In this document: in pieces, positions 44,901 to 53,522 of the stretch
Layout of the letters: every line of letters starts with the position of its first letter
Position numbering within the stretch: position 1 is the first letter of the stretch
From: G020354785 sp964521285
GTDB taxonomy: Bacteria; Bacteroidota; Bacteroidia; Bacteroidales; UBA10428
NCBI GenBank assembly: GCA_964521285.1
Contig: CAZFQS010000009.1
Coordinates: 81,128 to 145,127, forward strand
Reading direction: 5' to 3'
Length of the DNA: 64,000 nucleotides
Notes under the pieces: model-generated
Database searches by the model: none
Told to the model about the DNA's origin: nothing
The model's input: only the letters and a program-made list of their open reading frames with translations
Position numbers and translations under genes: made by a program

Positions 44901-44981
44901 AATAAGTCCTTTGTTCGTGATAAAACTTAACAGTTTTGATAATCTGGTATTTTTCAAAGCATTGATTTTATACTTTTTCAT
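41904..44981 (-). CDS. DUF362 protein with N-terminal membrane helices, CBM9-like domain and T9SS sorting domain
   Basis: A 1025-residue protein. Three hydrophobic helices at about 26-49, 63-83 and 94-114, with IPKPSRATYPCMRAAAP between the first two. DUF362 region at about 120-560 (VWAWDKDA, IFIKINQG, YIGDPIAHIW, LACLKAHERAGITLCAKNHFG, CYDFLRTEF). A family-9 carbohydrate-binding-like domain at about 600-830 (PPVIDGEGNDLCW, YDVLEVFIDEDKSGG, TWEFSMKVYDD), a cadherin-like stretch at about 840-930, and a T9SS type A domain (VYPNPLIDGKLNLTY, HGIYLVRININGSIITKIITK). The role of DUF362 is uncertain, often linked to redox or metal proteins. Membrane helices together with a T9SS signal are unusual. 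Confidence 0.82.
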   Translation of the reverse strand: MKKYKINALKNTRLSKLLSFITNKGLIAKITFLFMGIASTIWFLIRVIPKPSRATYPCMRAAAPFMSGFVIYLLSISGAFVAFRKSRELLKKAKYISAFVLLILAIIAGAVSLTINTRDTTAKVYMAAELPEGPNSPMGVAQGILPGRVVWAWDKDATNENCTNSAGNPGTTDDNDGYFMNKNNDQDVINRMVKEVVLQLTGKSNIPEAWDAMFKHFNNKKGNGEVGYSSNETIFIKINQGTAGWNANADYTRRENPNYGIAETTAQMPLCILKHLIEDAGVPQENIYIGDPIAHIWTDIYDILHAAYPNVNYVDKSTSNYGRTRIYPETTASMVFSDKGHVVDATTNKIYDAMSNADYLINLACLKAHERAGITLCAKNHFGSHTESAATHMHPGLMWIEEWGGYMRDSYCMYRVLLDWMGHEKVGGNTMLFVVDGLWGGPEATMKPVKWQMSPFNNDWPNSILASLDQVALESVCYDFLRTEFTIENHPDPVLGKQITFPQYNAIDDYLHQAADNTNWPAEIYSQGGTPASFAGYDPEGDGTFLSSLGVHEHWNNEIAMQYSKDMGIGEGIELVKIRDKEEVPVEIHAKECDPPVIDGEGNDLCWYGQDWIYIDQTWMPYGEDVGSDDFSGAFKVVWSGEDSLLYILAETIDDSFIDTTDGTEGDYYEYDVLEVFIDEDKSGGAHVFDSGDEDAENAFSYHISIVIPEDGQTTTGKKVYDIDGTDWGNVINPNYADHFPDFAVKRTGNKLTWEFSMKVYDDTYEQLDPDHENAWAKLDSGKAIGFSVAYCDADDNVGRDNFFGSDWGPNNGGEFNDHWMNADGYGTLLLTRGTYIPNYAPQLTGSIDDIELENLNTDVVACEDIKTIFYDPNGDILVFSCESDNADVTAWLDEYTLNVRGEDNFEGSATITVYASDEKGGNSSTVFNVTYEDISSINTNKFDNIKVYPNPLIDGKLNLTYESINTENILVTIYSTDSKTLKKFSFTKAEGIFRKTLDLTDLAHGIYLVRININGSIITKIITK

Positions 44982-45185
44982 TTTCCTGAAATTTTATAGT
45001 TTGTAATTTGTAATCAAAGAATAAATTAAATTTCCATACAGGAAGTAATTCTTCTGATCGTTATTATAAGGTACTGATTGTCCTTGTATCTGTAAATATA
45101 TATTATAAATATAACAAATCATTAATTTATTTTTTAACAAACAATCTTTAGAAAAATTATGGATAGACCTTAACAGGGTTAAATA
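44982..45185. other. AT-rich intergenic region
   Basis: Upstream region of the DUF362 gene on the minus strand. I see no ORF, no hairpin of note and no convincing TAnnTTTG promoter; the DUF362 promoter is presumably here. Confidence 0.4.
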
Positions 45186-45212
45186 AAAAACCCGGCTTTT
45201 ATACCGGGATTT
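45186..45212 (-). terminator. Second of two tandem terminators after SusC/D
   Basis: On the minus strand CCCGG-TATAAAAG-CCGGG followed by TTTTTTATTT (stem bases 45208-45191, T run 45190-45185). A typical intrinsic terminator, backing up the first one about 40 bases upstream. Confidence 0.65.
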
Positions 45213-45220
45213 AGCTAATA

Positions 45221-45251
45221 AAAAAGGCTGCCCTTTTGAGACAGCCTTTTT
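45221..45251 (-). terminator. Terminator of the SusC/SusD pair
   Basis: Arms AAAAAGGCTG (45221-45230) and CAGCCTTTTT (45242-45251) around CCCTTTTGAGA. On the minus strand it starts 21 bases past the SusD stop and ends in a T tract. Confidence 0.7.
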
Positions 45252-45271
45252 ACTTATAACTTATTTATAAA

Positions 45272-46855
45272 TTAATAACCAGGATTTTGTGATAACAAAT
45301 CCGGATCATCAATAGCGTCTATTGCAGTCTGAGGTATAGGTAATATCAACCTGGTATCAGCAGATACGTCAGGTTTATTAATTCTTGAATCAAGGAATTT
45401 ACCGAACCTTATAAGGTCCTGCCGGCGGTGGCCTTCCCAGTAAAGTTCTAATGCGCGTTCGGCAAGTATTACATCAAGATCAACCGCAGATATATCCGGC
45501 GCGTTTCTTACGGCTCTTAAGTCTCTGATATCCTGAAGCGCATCATTGCTATTACCAAGTCTGAAGTTACATTCAGCCCTCATCAAGTATGCATCAGCAA
45601 TTCTCCATACCACATAATCGTTATCAGTACGACGAGGATTAATCGGAGGGATCTTTGGTTCATATTTCAAAACACGTACTCCCTGGCTTTCACTGGCTCC
45701 ATCAAGCGGGCAATCCCATGAAAAGATCAGGGGCGTTATTTTATCACGTTCAGTTAAGGGTGTGTTATTAACACTGTATTGCTGCCCATAGTTAAAACCT
45801 AAATAGACTTTTGCCGTATCGTATATGCGATCATCTCTCCAGCGTATATCAGTAGATGTATCTGTATGGGCAATCCAGTTATTATCAAGATAATCCTGTG
45901 GAGCGACACATCCGTTCCAGTCATTATAGCCCCCAAAATTCAGGTTCTGGTTATAGTGAAATGTATGTTGAACCCAGATAACATTATCATCTTTCCCCAT
46001 ATTTTCCGAGTCATCCAGCACAGCTACAAGAATTGCCTCGTCATTATCCGAATAATTATTCTTGTTATTAAACGAGAAAATGTTAAAATAATCAGGATCC
46101 AAAGCATATCTTCCTGAATTAATAAGTTCATTGACATAGCTCAGGCACGAATCATAAGCAGCCTCACCTGTATAAACCTCTTTATTCAAATACAGTTTAG
46201 CAAGGAACATTCTTGCTCCATCCTTATTCGGGCGGCCGTAAGGTACAACATTTTTATCTCCCAGCTGAGGCATAATTTCTTTTATTTCTTTGGTTAAGAA
46301 ATTAAAAGCCTGTACCCTGTTAAAAACTTTAGGATTTGTCGAGAAGTTTGTTTCAGTATAATCTCTGTAAGGAACTTTGCCATAAAGATCCATATAAAAA
46401 TACATAAAGAATGCCCTGTTAAATCGTAATTCGGCTTTAAACCATTTAACTTCCTGCGTTTCTTTAAAATCCTCCAGCAATGTCAGGCTATAATTAGCCC
46501 TGGCAATACCGGTAGAAAGTTCATTCCAAGTTGCAACAACATCCCTGTGCTGGGGAGTCCAGTTATGTAAAAAATCCTCCTGCCAGACACCACCGTCAAA
46601 CCAGTCTGTCCCGCGTGTAGGAAACATTACTTCATCAGCAGTTGCTTCCTGAAATCCCCAAACTCTTTCGCGGTACCAAAGACGGGTAAAGGTATTATAG
46701 GAAGGAGCGACCAGATTATATAAATAATCTTCGGTTATAAATTCAGCTCCTGTGCTTTCATCAATAATCTGTTCTTCCAAATCAGTACATGCCGGCAGAA
46801 ATACAATGCTTATCAGCACTAAAACGGTTGAATATATTAATTTCATTTTTTTCAT
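45272..46855 (-). CDS. SusD/RagB-family lipoprotein (third pair)
   Basis: A 527-residue lipoprotein, lipobox FLPAC, with RagB/SusD signatures: the early TDLEEQIIDESTGAEFITEDYL, RFNRAFFMYFYMDLYGKVPYRDY, GRPNKDGARMFLAKLYLNKEVY, YVVWRIADAYLMRAECNFRLGN and LAERALELYWEGHRRQDLIRFGKFLD, ending LLSQNPGY. It is the surface lid for the SusC encoded 20 bases upstream. No carbohydrate-active enzyme is adjacent, so the ligand is unknown. The start ATG at 46855 is followed by another at 46846; either gives a workable signal. Confidence 0.93.
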   Translation of the reverse strand: MKKMKLIYSTVLVLISIVFLPACTDLEEQIIDESTGAEFITEDYLYNLVAPSYNTFTRLWYRERVWGFQEATADEVMFPTRGTDWFDGGVWQEDFLHNWTPQHRDVVATWNELSTGIARANYSLTLLEDFKETQEVKWFKAELRFNRAFFMYFYMDLYGKVPYRDYTETNFSTNPKVFNRVQAFNFLTKEIKEIMPQLGDKNVVPYGRPNKDGARMFLAKLYLNKEVYTGEAAYDSCLSYVNELINSGRYALDPDYFNIFSFNNKNNYSDNDEAILVAVLDDSENMGKDDNVIWVQHTFHYNQNLNFGGYNDWNGCVAPQDYLDNNWIAHTDTSTDIRWRDDRIYDTAKVYLGFNYGQQYSVNNTPLTERDKITPLIFSWDCPLDGASESQGVRVLKYEPKIPPINPRRTDNDYVVWRIADAYLMRAECNFRLGNSNDALQDIRDLRAVRNAPDISAVDLDVILAERALELYWEGHRRQDLIRFGKFLDSRINKPDVSADTRLILPIPQTAIDAIDDPDLLSQNPGY

Positions 46856-46875
46856 GATCTTAAAATTAAGTTTTG

Positions 46876-49800
46876 TTAAAATGTAATATTAAGTCCGAAC
46901 AGATATGTCCTTGATTTAGGATAACTTGAGTTATCAATTCCAATAGAATTATATGCATCAAATTTTCCCGGAGTATTTGTTACATCTGGATCATAACCTG
47001 TATAATCGGTGATCACGAATAAATTACTTCCGGATATATACAATCGTAGATTACTTATCCATGAAATTTTTGATACCGGCAAATTATATCCCAGTGTAAC
47101 ATTACTTAAACGTACATATGAGCCGTCTTCAAGAAATCTGTCTGAAAAACGCATTGAATTATATCTGCTTTCACCGCTTACTACTGTAGAGGGAAATGTA
47201 TTGTTTGCCTGAAACAGATTACCCATTATACCGATTGAATTTGCAGTATTGTTATAAATCAGGTTGCCATTTACAGCTTCTACAAAGAGGTTTAAATCAA
47301 AGTTCCTGTACCTGAATGAGGTATTTACACTCCATATATAATCGGGTAATGGTGATCCCAGAAGGATCAGAGTATCTATACCATCCACCCCTTCCAGATA
47401 AACTGACCTCGCGTTAACAGAATTAAAATATAAATGCTTATATCCGTAAAATGAATTCATTGGTTCATCATTTGTGTATACCTGGACTAACACCCCTGTC
47501 ATACCCTGACCGCTGGCGCTGCCGGTTTGTATACGTGTTACGGGTAAGTCTTTAACAACATTATTTATTTGTGAGAAGTTTACATTAACATCCCAGCCAA
47601 AGTCAGTTGTTGAGACAATAACACCGTTAATACCAAGTTCAATACCTTTGTTTTCAATATATCCCTCATCGACATTTAACAGTTGATTCTGGGTTGGCGC
47701 AGGCTGTTTTGCCGGTACTTCCAACAGTGCGTCATAAGTTCTTCTGATGAAATAATCAGCAGTTCCTGACAGCCTGCCTCTGAAAAAGCCAAAGTCAAGT
47801 CCGATGTTTGTTGAGGTTGTAGTTTCCCAGGTTACATCGGGAGTAGGTGTTTTAGTTAATACATATCCCTGTGTAATTGTTGAAGCATCAAGTACAGCTT
47901 TAGCATTATCCTCGGCACTTAAGGAGAACAGTGAATGTTTTTCTCCGATTTCCTGGTTTCCGGTCTGGCCCCATCCTAATCTGAGTTTCAGATTATTGAA
48001 GACACCAAGATTACTGATAAAATCTTCCTGTGAGAGCCTCCATGCTAATGCAAAAGAAGGGAAATTACCATATTTAACGTTTTCACCAAATTTGGATGAA
48101 CCATCACGTCTTATTGTTGCAGTTAAGAGATATTTTTCCTGCAGGTTATAATTTATCCTTCCGAAGAATGATTGCATTTCATTTATTACTGCGTATGAAG
48201 ATGGTTCTGATAAGGCTGTACTTGATGCCTCCAGGTTATTTGTGTATTGCACCTCATCCGATTCGTAGCCGCGGGTAATTATATTGTATCCGCGAATCAT
48301 AAAGTGCTGGTATGAAAATCCTGCCAGTGCACTAATTTTATGAATATCAGCGAATGTTTTTGAATAGGTTAATGTATGTTCAATTACGTAAGTAGTTAAT
48401 TCCCTGTTATTAATATCTCCGCGGCCCATATCGGTAACCATATAATTGAGCCTTTGACTCTGATCAATGCGTCTGACAGCAACCGAGTTGTCAACGCCAA
48501 AATTAATTTTATAATCAAGTCCTTTTATAAGTTCAAGATCTGCAGAAATGGCTGCAAGTATACGGTTTGTTTTTGTTTTATCATCAGTATATTCGAGCAT
48601 AGCTACAGGATTTCTTTTGTCTTCCTGTGGGTACTGAAACAGAGTATCATTTAAATAAACAGGCCAGGTTGGATTTGCCTGTAATGCATTAATAAGAAGG
48701 TCACCTTCAAATCCTGTTCTTGATCCTATAGGTAAACGGTTTTCATCTATTTGAGAACCTGTAATATTTGCTTCAAAATTGAGTCTGTCTTTAAAGGCCT
48801 TTTGAGTAACATTTATTTTGCCTGTGTATCTTGTGAGATTGGATTTTTTAATAATACCTTCCTGGCTAAAGTAGTTGAATGAAGCCCTGTAAGAGTTATT
48901 TGCACTTCCCCCTGAAACGGATAGATTATGGTTATGGCTTATACCTGTACGGAATATTTCGTCCTGCCAGTCAGTTGAATAACCAAAGTGTGAGGGGTCA
49001 TCCACTCCTACATCCCATAATGAATCCCTCCAGAATACAAATTCTTCTGCAGATAAAACATCAATTTTTTTAGGTATTTCAGAAATACCAAGATAAGCTG
49101 AATAACTTATCTCTGATTTTCCTTCAGTACCTTTTTTTGTTGTTACAATAATAACACCGTTAGCCCCTCTGGCACCATATATGGCAGCTGCAGAAGCATC
49201 CTTTAATATATCGATAGATTCGATATCATTGGGATTGAGAAAATTCAGGGGATTTGTTGCTGAACCGTCACCAAAACCCTGAGCAGCTATTGCATCGGGT
49301 GATGTATTTTGTATATCCAGAGGTATACCATCAATAACATAAAGTGGCATCTGGCTTGTACGAATTGAACTGCGGCCCCTTATAACTATTGAAGATCCTG
49401 CACCGGGTTCACCACTGTTTGATGTAATCTGTACCCCCGGCACCCTTCCCTGGATCATTTGTTCCGGTGAGGTTATGACACCGGTATTAAAATCGTCTTC
49501 TTTTAAAGAGGCCAAGGAGCCCGTAAGGTCACTTTTTTTGGTTGTACCGTAACCCATTACAACAATCTCTTCAAGTTCCATAATGTCTTCCTCAAGCACA
49601 ACATCGATTGTTGTCTGTACACCAACAGTTATTTTCCGGGTAATATAACCAACAAAGGAGAAGACCAGTACAGCATCCTCTTCTTCAACTGGCAGGGTAT
49701 AATTACCATCAATATCTGTAGTTATACCTCTTGTTGTTCCTTTGATTACAATAGTAACTCCGGTAAGTGGCTCTCCGTTTAGTTCAGTTACCTTACCGGT

Positions 49801-49890
49801 AACTGTTTTCACCTGGGAAAAACCTGTAAATTGCATAAAGCAAATCAGCAATGTAATTACCAGTTTGCTTAGGTTCTTTTTGTTTTTCAT
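46876..49890 (-). CDS. SusC/RagA-family TonB-linked transporter (third pair)
   Basis: About 1004 residues from the ATG at 49890 (MKNKKNLSKLVITLLICFMQ); the frame is open further upstream through the 8-bp tandem repeat, but that part is Cys/Tyr-rich noise. CarboxypepD_reg-like domain (VTGKVTELNGEPLTGVTI, TDIDGNYTLPV, FSFVGYITR), then the standard VVMGYGTTKKSDLTG box, plug (MIQGRVPGVQITSNSG, IVIRGRSSIRTSQMPLYVI, IDILKDASAAAIYGARGANG) and barrel ending LFGLNITF. Unlike the two SusC proteins near the window start, it has the canonical GYG motif. Confidence 0.95.
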   Translation of the reverse strand: MKNKKNLSKLVITLLICFMQFTGFSQVKTVTGKVTELNGEPLTGVTIVIKGTTRGITTDIDGNYTLPVEEEDAVLVFSFVGYITRKITVGVQTTIDVVLEEDIMELEEIVVMGYGTTKKSDLTGSLASLKEDDFNTGVITSPEQMIQGRVPGVQITSNSGEPGAGSSIVIRGRSSIRTSQMPLYVIDGIPLDIQNTSPDAIAAQGFGDGSATNPLNFLNPNDIESIDILKDASAAAIYGARGANGVIIVTTKKGTEGKSEISYSAYLGISEIPKKIDVLSAEEFVFWRDSLWDVGVDDPSHFGYSTDWQDEIFRTGISHNHNLSVSGGSANNSYRASFNYFSQEGIIKKSNLTRYTGKINVTQKAFKDRLNFEANITGSQIDENRLPIGSRTGFEGDLLINALQANPTWPVYLNDTLFQYPQEDKRNPVAMLEYTDDKTKTNRILAAISADLELIKGLDYKINFGVDNSVAVRRIDQSQRLNYMVTDMGRGDINNRELTTYVIEHTLTYSKTFADIHKISALAGFSYQHFMIRGYNIITRGYESDEVQYTNNLEASSTALSEPSSYAVINEMQSFFGRINYNLQEKYLLTATIRRDGSSKFGENVKYGNFPSFALAWRLSQEDFISNLGVFNNLKLRLGWGQTGNQEIGEKHSLFSLSAEDNAKAVLDASTITQGYVLTKTPTPDVTWETTTSTNIGLDFGFFRGRLSGTADYFIRRTYDALLEVPAKQPAPTQNQLLNVDEGYIENKGIELGINGVIVSTTDFGWDVNVNFSQINNVVKDLPVTRIQTGSASGQGMTGVLVQVYTNDEPMNSFYGYKHLYFNSVNARSVYLEGVDGIDTLILLGSPLPDYIWSVNTSFRYRNFDLNLFVEAVNGNLIYNNTANSIGIMGNLFQANNTFPSTVVSGESRYNSMRFSDRFLEDGSYVRLSNVTLGYNLPVSKISWISNLRLYISGSNLFVITDYTGYDPDVTNTPGKFDAYNSIGIDNSSYPKSRTYLFGLNITF

Positions 49891-49991
49891 CAGTAGGCTT
49901 TTATGCGTTAGTAATTTTGTTTTAAAATATGTTGTTTTAGTTATACAATAAACATTATTGTCAGTTAAGTTAGTAACTTTTTCGTAAATAG

Positions 49992-50076
49992 CAATAGAAC
50001 AATCCGGCAATAGAACAATAGGACAGTAGAACAGTAGAACAATAGAACAGTAGAACAATAGAACAATAGAACAATT
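49992..50076. repeat. 8-bp tandem repeat, about 10.5 units
   Basis: Ten units in exact 8-base register from 49992 to 50071 (consensus CARTAGAA; unit 2 is CAATCCGG and unit 4 CAATAGGA), then CAATT. It fills the gap between the PII-like gene stop and the upstream region of the SusC start at 49890. Tandem repeats of this size can change copy number by slippage. Confidence 0.9.
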
Positions 50077-50368
50077 AAAGTGATTTTTCTATATCCCACA
50101 CAAAAGCACGTAATCCCTGGTCCTCCACTTCTTCGTTAAGTTCTTTCAATTTGCCCAGCAATGGTTTAATTTTTTCTTTATCAACAATAGCCAGAATAGT
50201 ATTATTAAATGCGGGCCATGTATGTGTCCCCATGTGAGGTTCGCCAGTTTGCGAGCCTCTCCCTTTCACTTCTGTCCATTGAGTCATTCCCCTTATCATT
50301 AGTTCATCCAGTATTTCATCTATTTTTTCTGTCAGTGCCTGGTTATAGGCTATAAATACTGCTTTCAT
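50075..50368 (-). CDS. PII-like small protein of the RND efflux operon
   Basis: A 97-residue protein with a ferredoxin-like beta-alpha-beta pattern: MKAVFIAYNQALTEKIDEIL, IRGMTQWTEVKGRGSQ, a loop with TGEPHMGTHTWPAFNNT in the place of the PII T-loop, ILAIVDKEKIKPLLGKL and LRAFVWDIEKSL. It looks like a PII/CutA-superfamily member of the type encoded with RND pumps. PII proteins are trimers that sense small ligands and act on partner proteins. It starts 5 bases after the RND gene ends, so the two are co-transcribed. Ligand and partner are unknown. Confidence 0.7.
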   Translation of the reverse strand: MKAVFIAYNQALTEKIDEILDELMIRGMTQWTEVKGRGSQTGEPHMGTHTWPAFNNTILAIVDKEKIKPLLGKLKELNEEVEDQGLRAFVWDIEKSL

Positions 50369-50373
50369 TTGTA

Positions 50374-53300
50374 TTAGATATTATTCCGGTTATTGTTTTT
50401 CAGTAATGCTTTTTTAGCACGTTTAATTCTTGCTGCGCCAAATATGCTGTATATTACAGGGACAATTAAAAGAGTAATAAGGGTTGAGAACAGCAGTCCG
50501 CCTATAATTGCGATTCCCATTGGTCTCCATGATTCAGCGCCTTCACCTGTAGATAAAGTCAGAGGTACCATAGCCAGTAATGTAGTGAGTGTAGTCATTA
50601 AGACAGGCCTCAGCCTTGAACGGCCGCCTTTAATAACTGCCTGGGCTAAAGACAGACCTCTGTCCCTTAGGATGTTCGTATAATCGACAAGAACAATACC
50701 GTTTTTAACAACTATACCTACCAGCATAACAGCGCCGATGAAAGAAATAACACTCAGAGTGGTATTAGTGATGAAGAGTGCCAGGAATACACCTGTAAAA
50801 GCAAATGGAAGGGAGAACATAATTATGAATGGCTCCCTGAAAGACTCAAACTGGGCTGCCATGACAATATATACAAGCAGGATGCTAAGTACCAGCAGCA
50901 GTCCCAGATCCCTGAAACTTTCCTGCATTTCTTCCACGCTTCCCCCGGTTTCAAGATCAACTCCCTGTGGAATAACAATATTTTCAACCTTCTTATCCAG
51001 TTCAGACTTTATAGTACCCAAATCTGAGCCGGCCACAAGGGCTGAGACGGTTACCACCCTTTCTTTATCTTCCCTTTCAATATTGGGAGGCGAATAAAAC
51101 TGTTCAAGCGACCCTATCTCCTTTAGTTTTATTAACTGGCCCCGCTGGTTCTGAATTGTAATATTTTCTATGTCGGTTGTTGAATTTCTGAATTCTTCGG
51201 CATACCTGACAATAACATCATATTCTTCTCCTTCTTCACGGTATGTCGTTGATACCAGTCCGTTTATCCTGTTTCGTACTGCTGCAGCAGCTGTAGCTGT
51301 GTTCAGACCTGCAGTTGCCAGCTTTTCCTTATCAAAGACAATCTGGAGTTCGGGCTTTTCCTGTTTGCGGCTTATCAATACGTCCCTTGTACCTTCGATA
51401 TCATTTAAAAAAGCAGCAATTCTTTCCGCCACAATGTTCGTTTTATCAATATCATACCCGAATATTTTTACTTCTATAATATTGCCGCCACCTCCGCCGA
51501 ACATATTACCCCTTGAACCTCCCGGGTCAACATTAAATTTTGCAATTTCAGGAATCTGATTCAGATCTTTACGTAATGAGTCTGATATTTGAAATATATC
51601 TCTTTGCCGTTCATTAATAGGGGGCAGATCCATGAAAATATTTATAATATAACTTGCCGATTCCGAGAAGACGGATGACAAGCTGCTCTCATCACCTGCT
51701 CCAGCGCTTGAAGATACAACTTCAACTTCAGGATATTTATCGGCAATTATTGCCTCTACCTGGCGTGCAATTTTTTTTGTTTCGTTAAGATTTGTCCCCT
51801 GGGCCAGCTCAACGTTAACATTAATTTGTCCGTTATCTGAAGAAGGCATGAATTCTGCACCTACAATACCTACCAGGATGATCGAAAGCACAAATATTGA
51901 AAAACATGCAATAATAACCATTGCCTTATGCCTGAGTGCCCATCCCAGAGTTTTTTCATAAACATTATCAAGGGCTGTAAGTGATTTTTCATTGAGCAGT
52001 GTCAGCCTCCCGCTGAATGTTCTTCTGTCATATTTTTTTAATCTAAGAATTTGTGAAGCCAGCATGGGAGTCAGTGACAATGCTGCAATAGTAGATGCTG
52101 ATATAGTAATTGAAACAATAAAACCCAGAGGTCTGAACATTTCTCCGGTAAAACCGCCTATCATAGTCAGGGGCAGGAATACAGCCACGACCGTGAGGGT
52201 TGTTGCAACCACAGCAAGTGCCACCTCATTAGTTCCGTAGATTGATGCTTCCCTGGGATAACTACCTTTCTCAATGTTATGTGTAATGTTCTCAAGAACA
52301 ACAATAGCATCGTCCACAACCATGCCGATCGCAATAGTCAGGGCAGACAGGGAAATAATATTAATACTGTCATTTGTAAGGTAAAGGAAAATAAATGCTC
52401 CTATAAGTGATACGGGGATGGTTAAAATGATTATAAAGGTCGCCCTCCATCTTCCAAGGAAAAACAGTACAACGATGATAACAAACAATGCAGCATAAAA
52501 CAATGTTTCCGACAGGTTGCTTATTGAATTTACAATATATTCTGATGTATCGAAGATAGAATTTATTTTTATATCATCCGGCAAGGAGCCCTTCAGCTGG
52601 TCAATTTTAGCTTTTACTTTGCGGGCAACGGCAACTGTGTTGGCACCTGTCTGCTTTTGCAACATTATACGAACACCCTGGCGTCCGTTTGTACGCTCGT
52701 CAAGATTTGTTTTCTTAAGGCTGTCCTGGACTGTCGCAATATCATGGAGATAGACAGGTTTACCGCCGGAACTTGTTATTACAATATTTTTAAAATTATC
52801 ACTCCTGCTGAATTCACCTTTTATACGTAGCGGGTAATCAAGCTGGTTCATCTCGATATTTCCCGAAGGAAGGTTAAGGTTCTCGGCACCTATAATAGCT
52901 GCCAGTTGTTCTAGGGACAGATTATAGGCATCCAGCTTACGCGGATCTATATCTATCATTATGGCCCTTTGCGGTCCTCCCAGAATTGTTACGGCCCCCA
53001 CTCCTTCAATCCTGTTAAGGGGATTAACAAGTTTTTCTTCGAGGATATCTGTAATTGCGGGATAGCTCTCCTCAGCCGTGGCAGATAACATCATTATAGG
53101 CATAATACTTGTGCTGAACTTAAATATATTGGGTTCCTCCGAATCCTCAGGGAGAAATCTTTCAACGCGGTTCAGGGCATCCCTGATCTCATTTGTCGCC
53201 TCATCCAGGTTCTTACCCCATTCAAATTCAAGCAGAATTAATGACAGGTTATCCTTTGATGATGAAGTAATTTTCTTTAGATTGGTAAGAGTACTGAAGC

Positions 53301-53508
53301 TGTTTTCAAGCCTGGTTGTTATATTTTCTTCAATATCTGAGGCACTGGCCCCACCGTAAAAAGTAAACACCGTAATTATCGGCGGTTCCATTTCAGGAAA
53401 AAAGTCAATAGGAACGTAAACAAAGGAATAAATGCCGAATACTATTATCCCTATAAAAATCATCAGGGTAGTTACCGGCTTTTTAACTGCACTGCTGTAT
53501 AAACTCAT
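50374..53508 (-). CDS. RND multidrug-type efflux pump (HAE1 family, AcrB-like)
   Basis: A 1044-residue RND protein with twelve membrane helices in two halves. The first helix region reads KKPVTTLMIFIGIIVFGIYSF; the proton-relay pair is present in GMVVDDAIVVLENI (about residues 395-408), and the second half has the matching AVMLVGIVVKNGIVLVDYTN with LRPVLMTTLTTLLAM. The porter domain has a Gly-rich insert (RGNMFGGGGGN, about residue 650). It exports substrates by proton motive force, with the adaptor and TolC-like protein encoded upstream. The substrate is not readable. Confidence 0.95.
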   Translation of the reverse strand: MSLYSSAVKKPVTTLMIFIGIIVFGIYSFVYVPIDFFPEMEPPIITVFTFYGGASASDIEENITTRLENSFSTLTNLKKITSSSKDNLSLILLEFEWGKNLDEATNEIRDALNRVERFLPEDSEEPNIFKFSTSIMPIMMLSATAEESYPAITDILEEKLVNPLNRIEGVGAVTILGGPQRAIMIDIDPRKLDAYNLSLEQLAAIIGAENLNLPSGNIEMNQLDYPLRIKGEFSRSDNFKNIVITSSGGKPVYLHDIATVQDSLKKTNLDERTNGRQGVRIMLQKQTGANTVAVARKVKAKIDQLKGSLPDDIKINSIFDTSEYIVNSISNLSETLFYAALFVIIVVLFFLGRWRATFIIILTIPVSLIGAFIFLYLTNDSINIISLSALTIAIGMVVDDAIVVLENITHNIEKGSYPREASIYGTNEVALAVVATTLTVVAVFLPLTMIGGFTGEMFRPLGFIVSITISASTIAALSLTPMLASQILRLKKYDRRTFSGRLTLLNEKSLTALDNVYEKTLGWALRHKAMVIIACFSIFVLSIILVGIVGAEFMPSSDNGQINVNVELAQGTNLNETKKIARQVEAIIADKYPEVEVVSSSAGAGDESSLSSVFSESASYIINIFMDLPPINERQRDIFQISDSLRKDLNQIPEIAKFNVDPGGSRGNMFGGGGGNIIEVKIFGYDIDKTNIVAERIAAFLNDIEGTRDVLISRKQEKPELQIVFDKEKLATAGLNTATAAAAVRNRINGLVSTTYREEGEEYDVIVRYAEEFRNSTTDIENITIQNQRGQLIKLKEIGSLEQFYSPPNIEREDKERVVTVSALVAGSDLGTIKSELDKKVENIVIPQGVDLETGGSVEEMQESFRDLGLLLVLSILLVYIVMAAQFESFREPFIIMFSLPFAFTGVFLALFITNTTLSVISFIGAVMLVGIVVKNGIVLVDYTNILRDRGLSLAQAVIKGGRSRLRPVLMTTLTTLLAMVPLTLSTGEGAESWRPMGIAIIGGLLFSTLITLLIVPVIYSIFGAARIKRAKKALLKNNNRNNI

Positions 53509-53522
53509 AGCAATTCTCCTGT

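Noticed and set aside
46876..50058. Extending the SusC gene upstream to 50058
   Set aside because: The extra 56 residues translate the 8-bp tandem repeat into Cys/Tyr-rich sequence; the signal peptide starts at the ATG at 49890.
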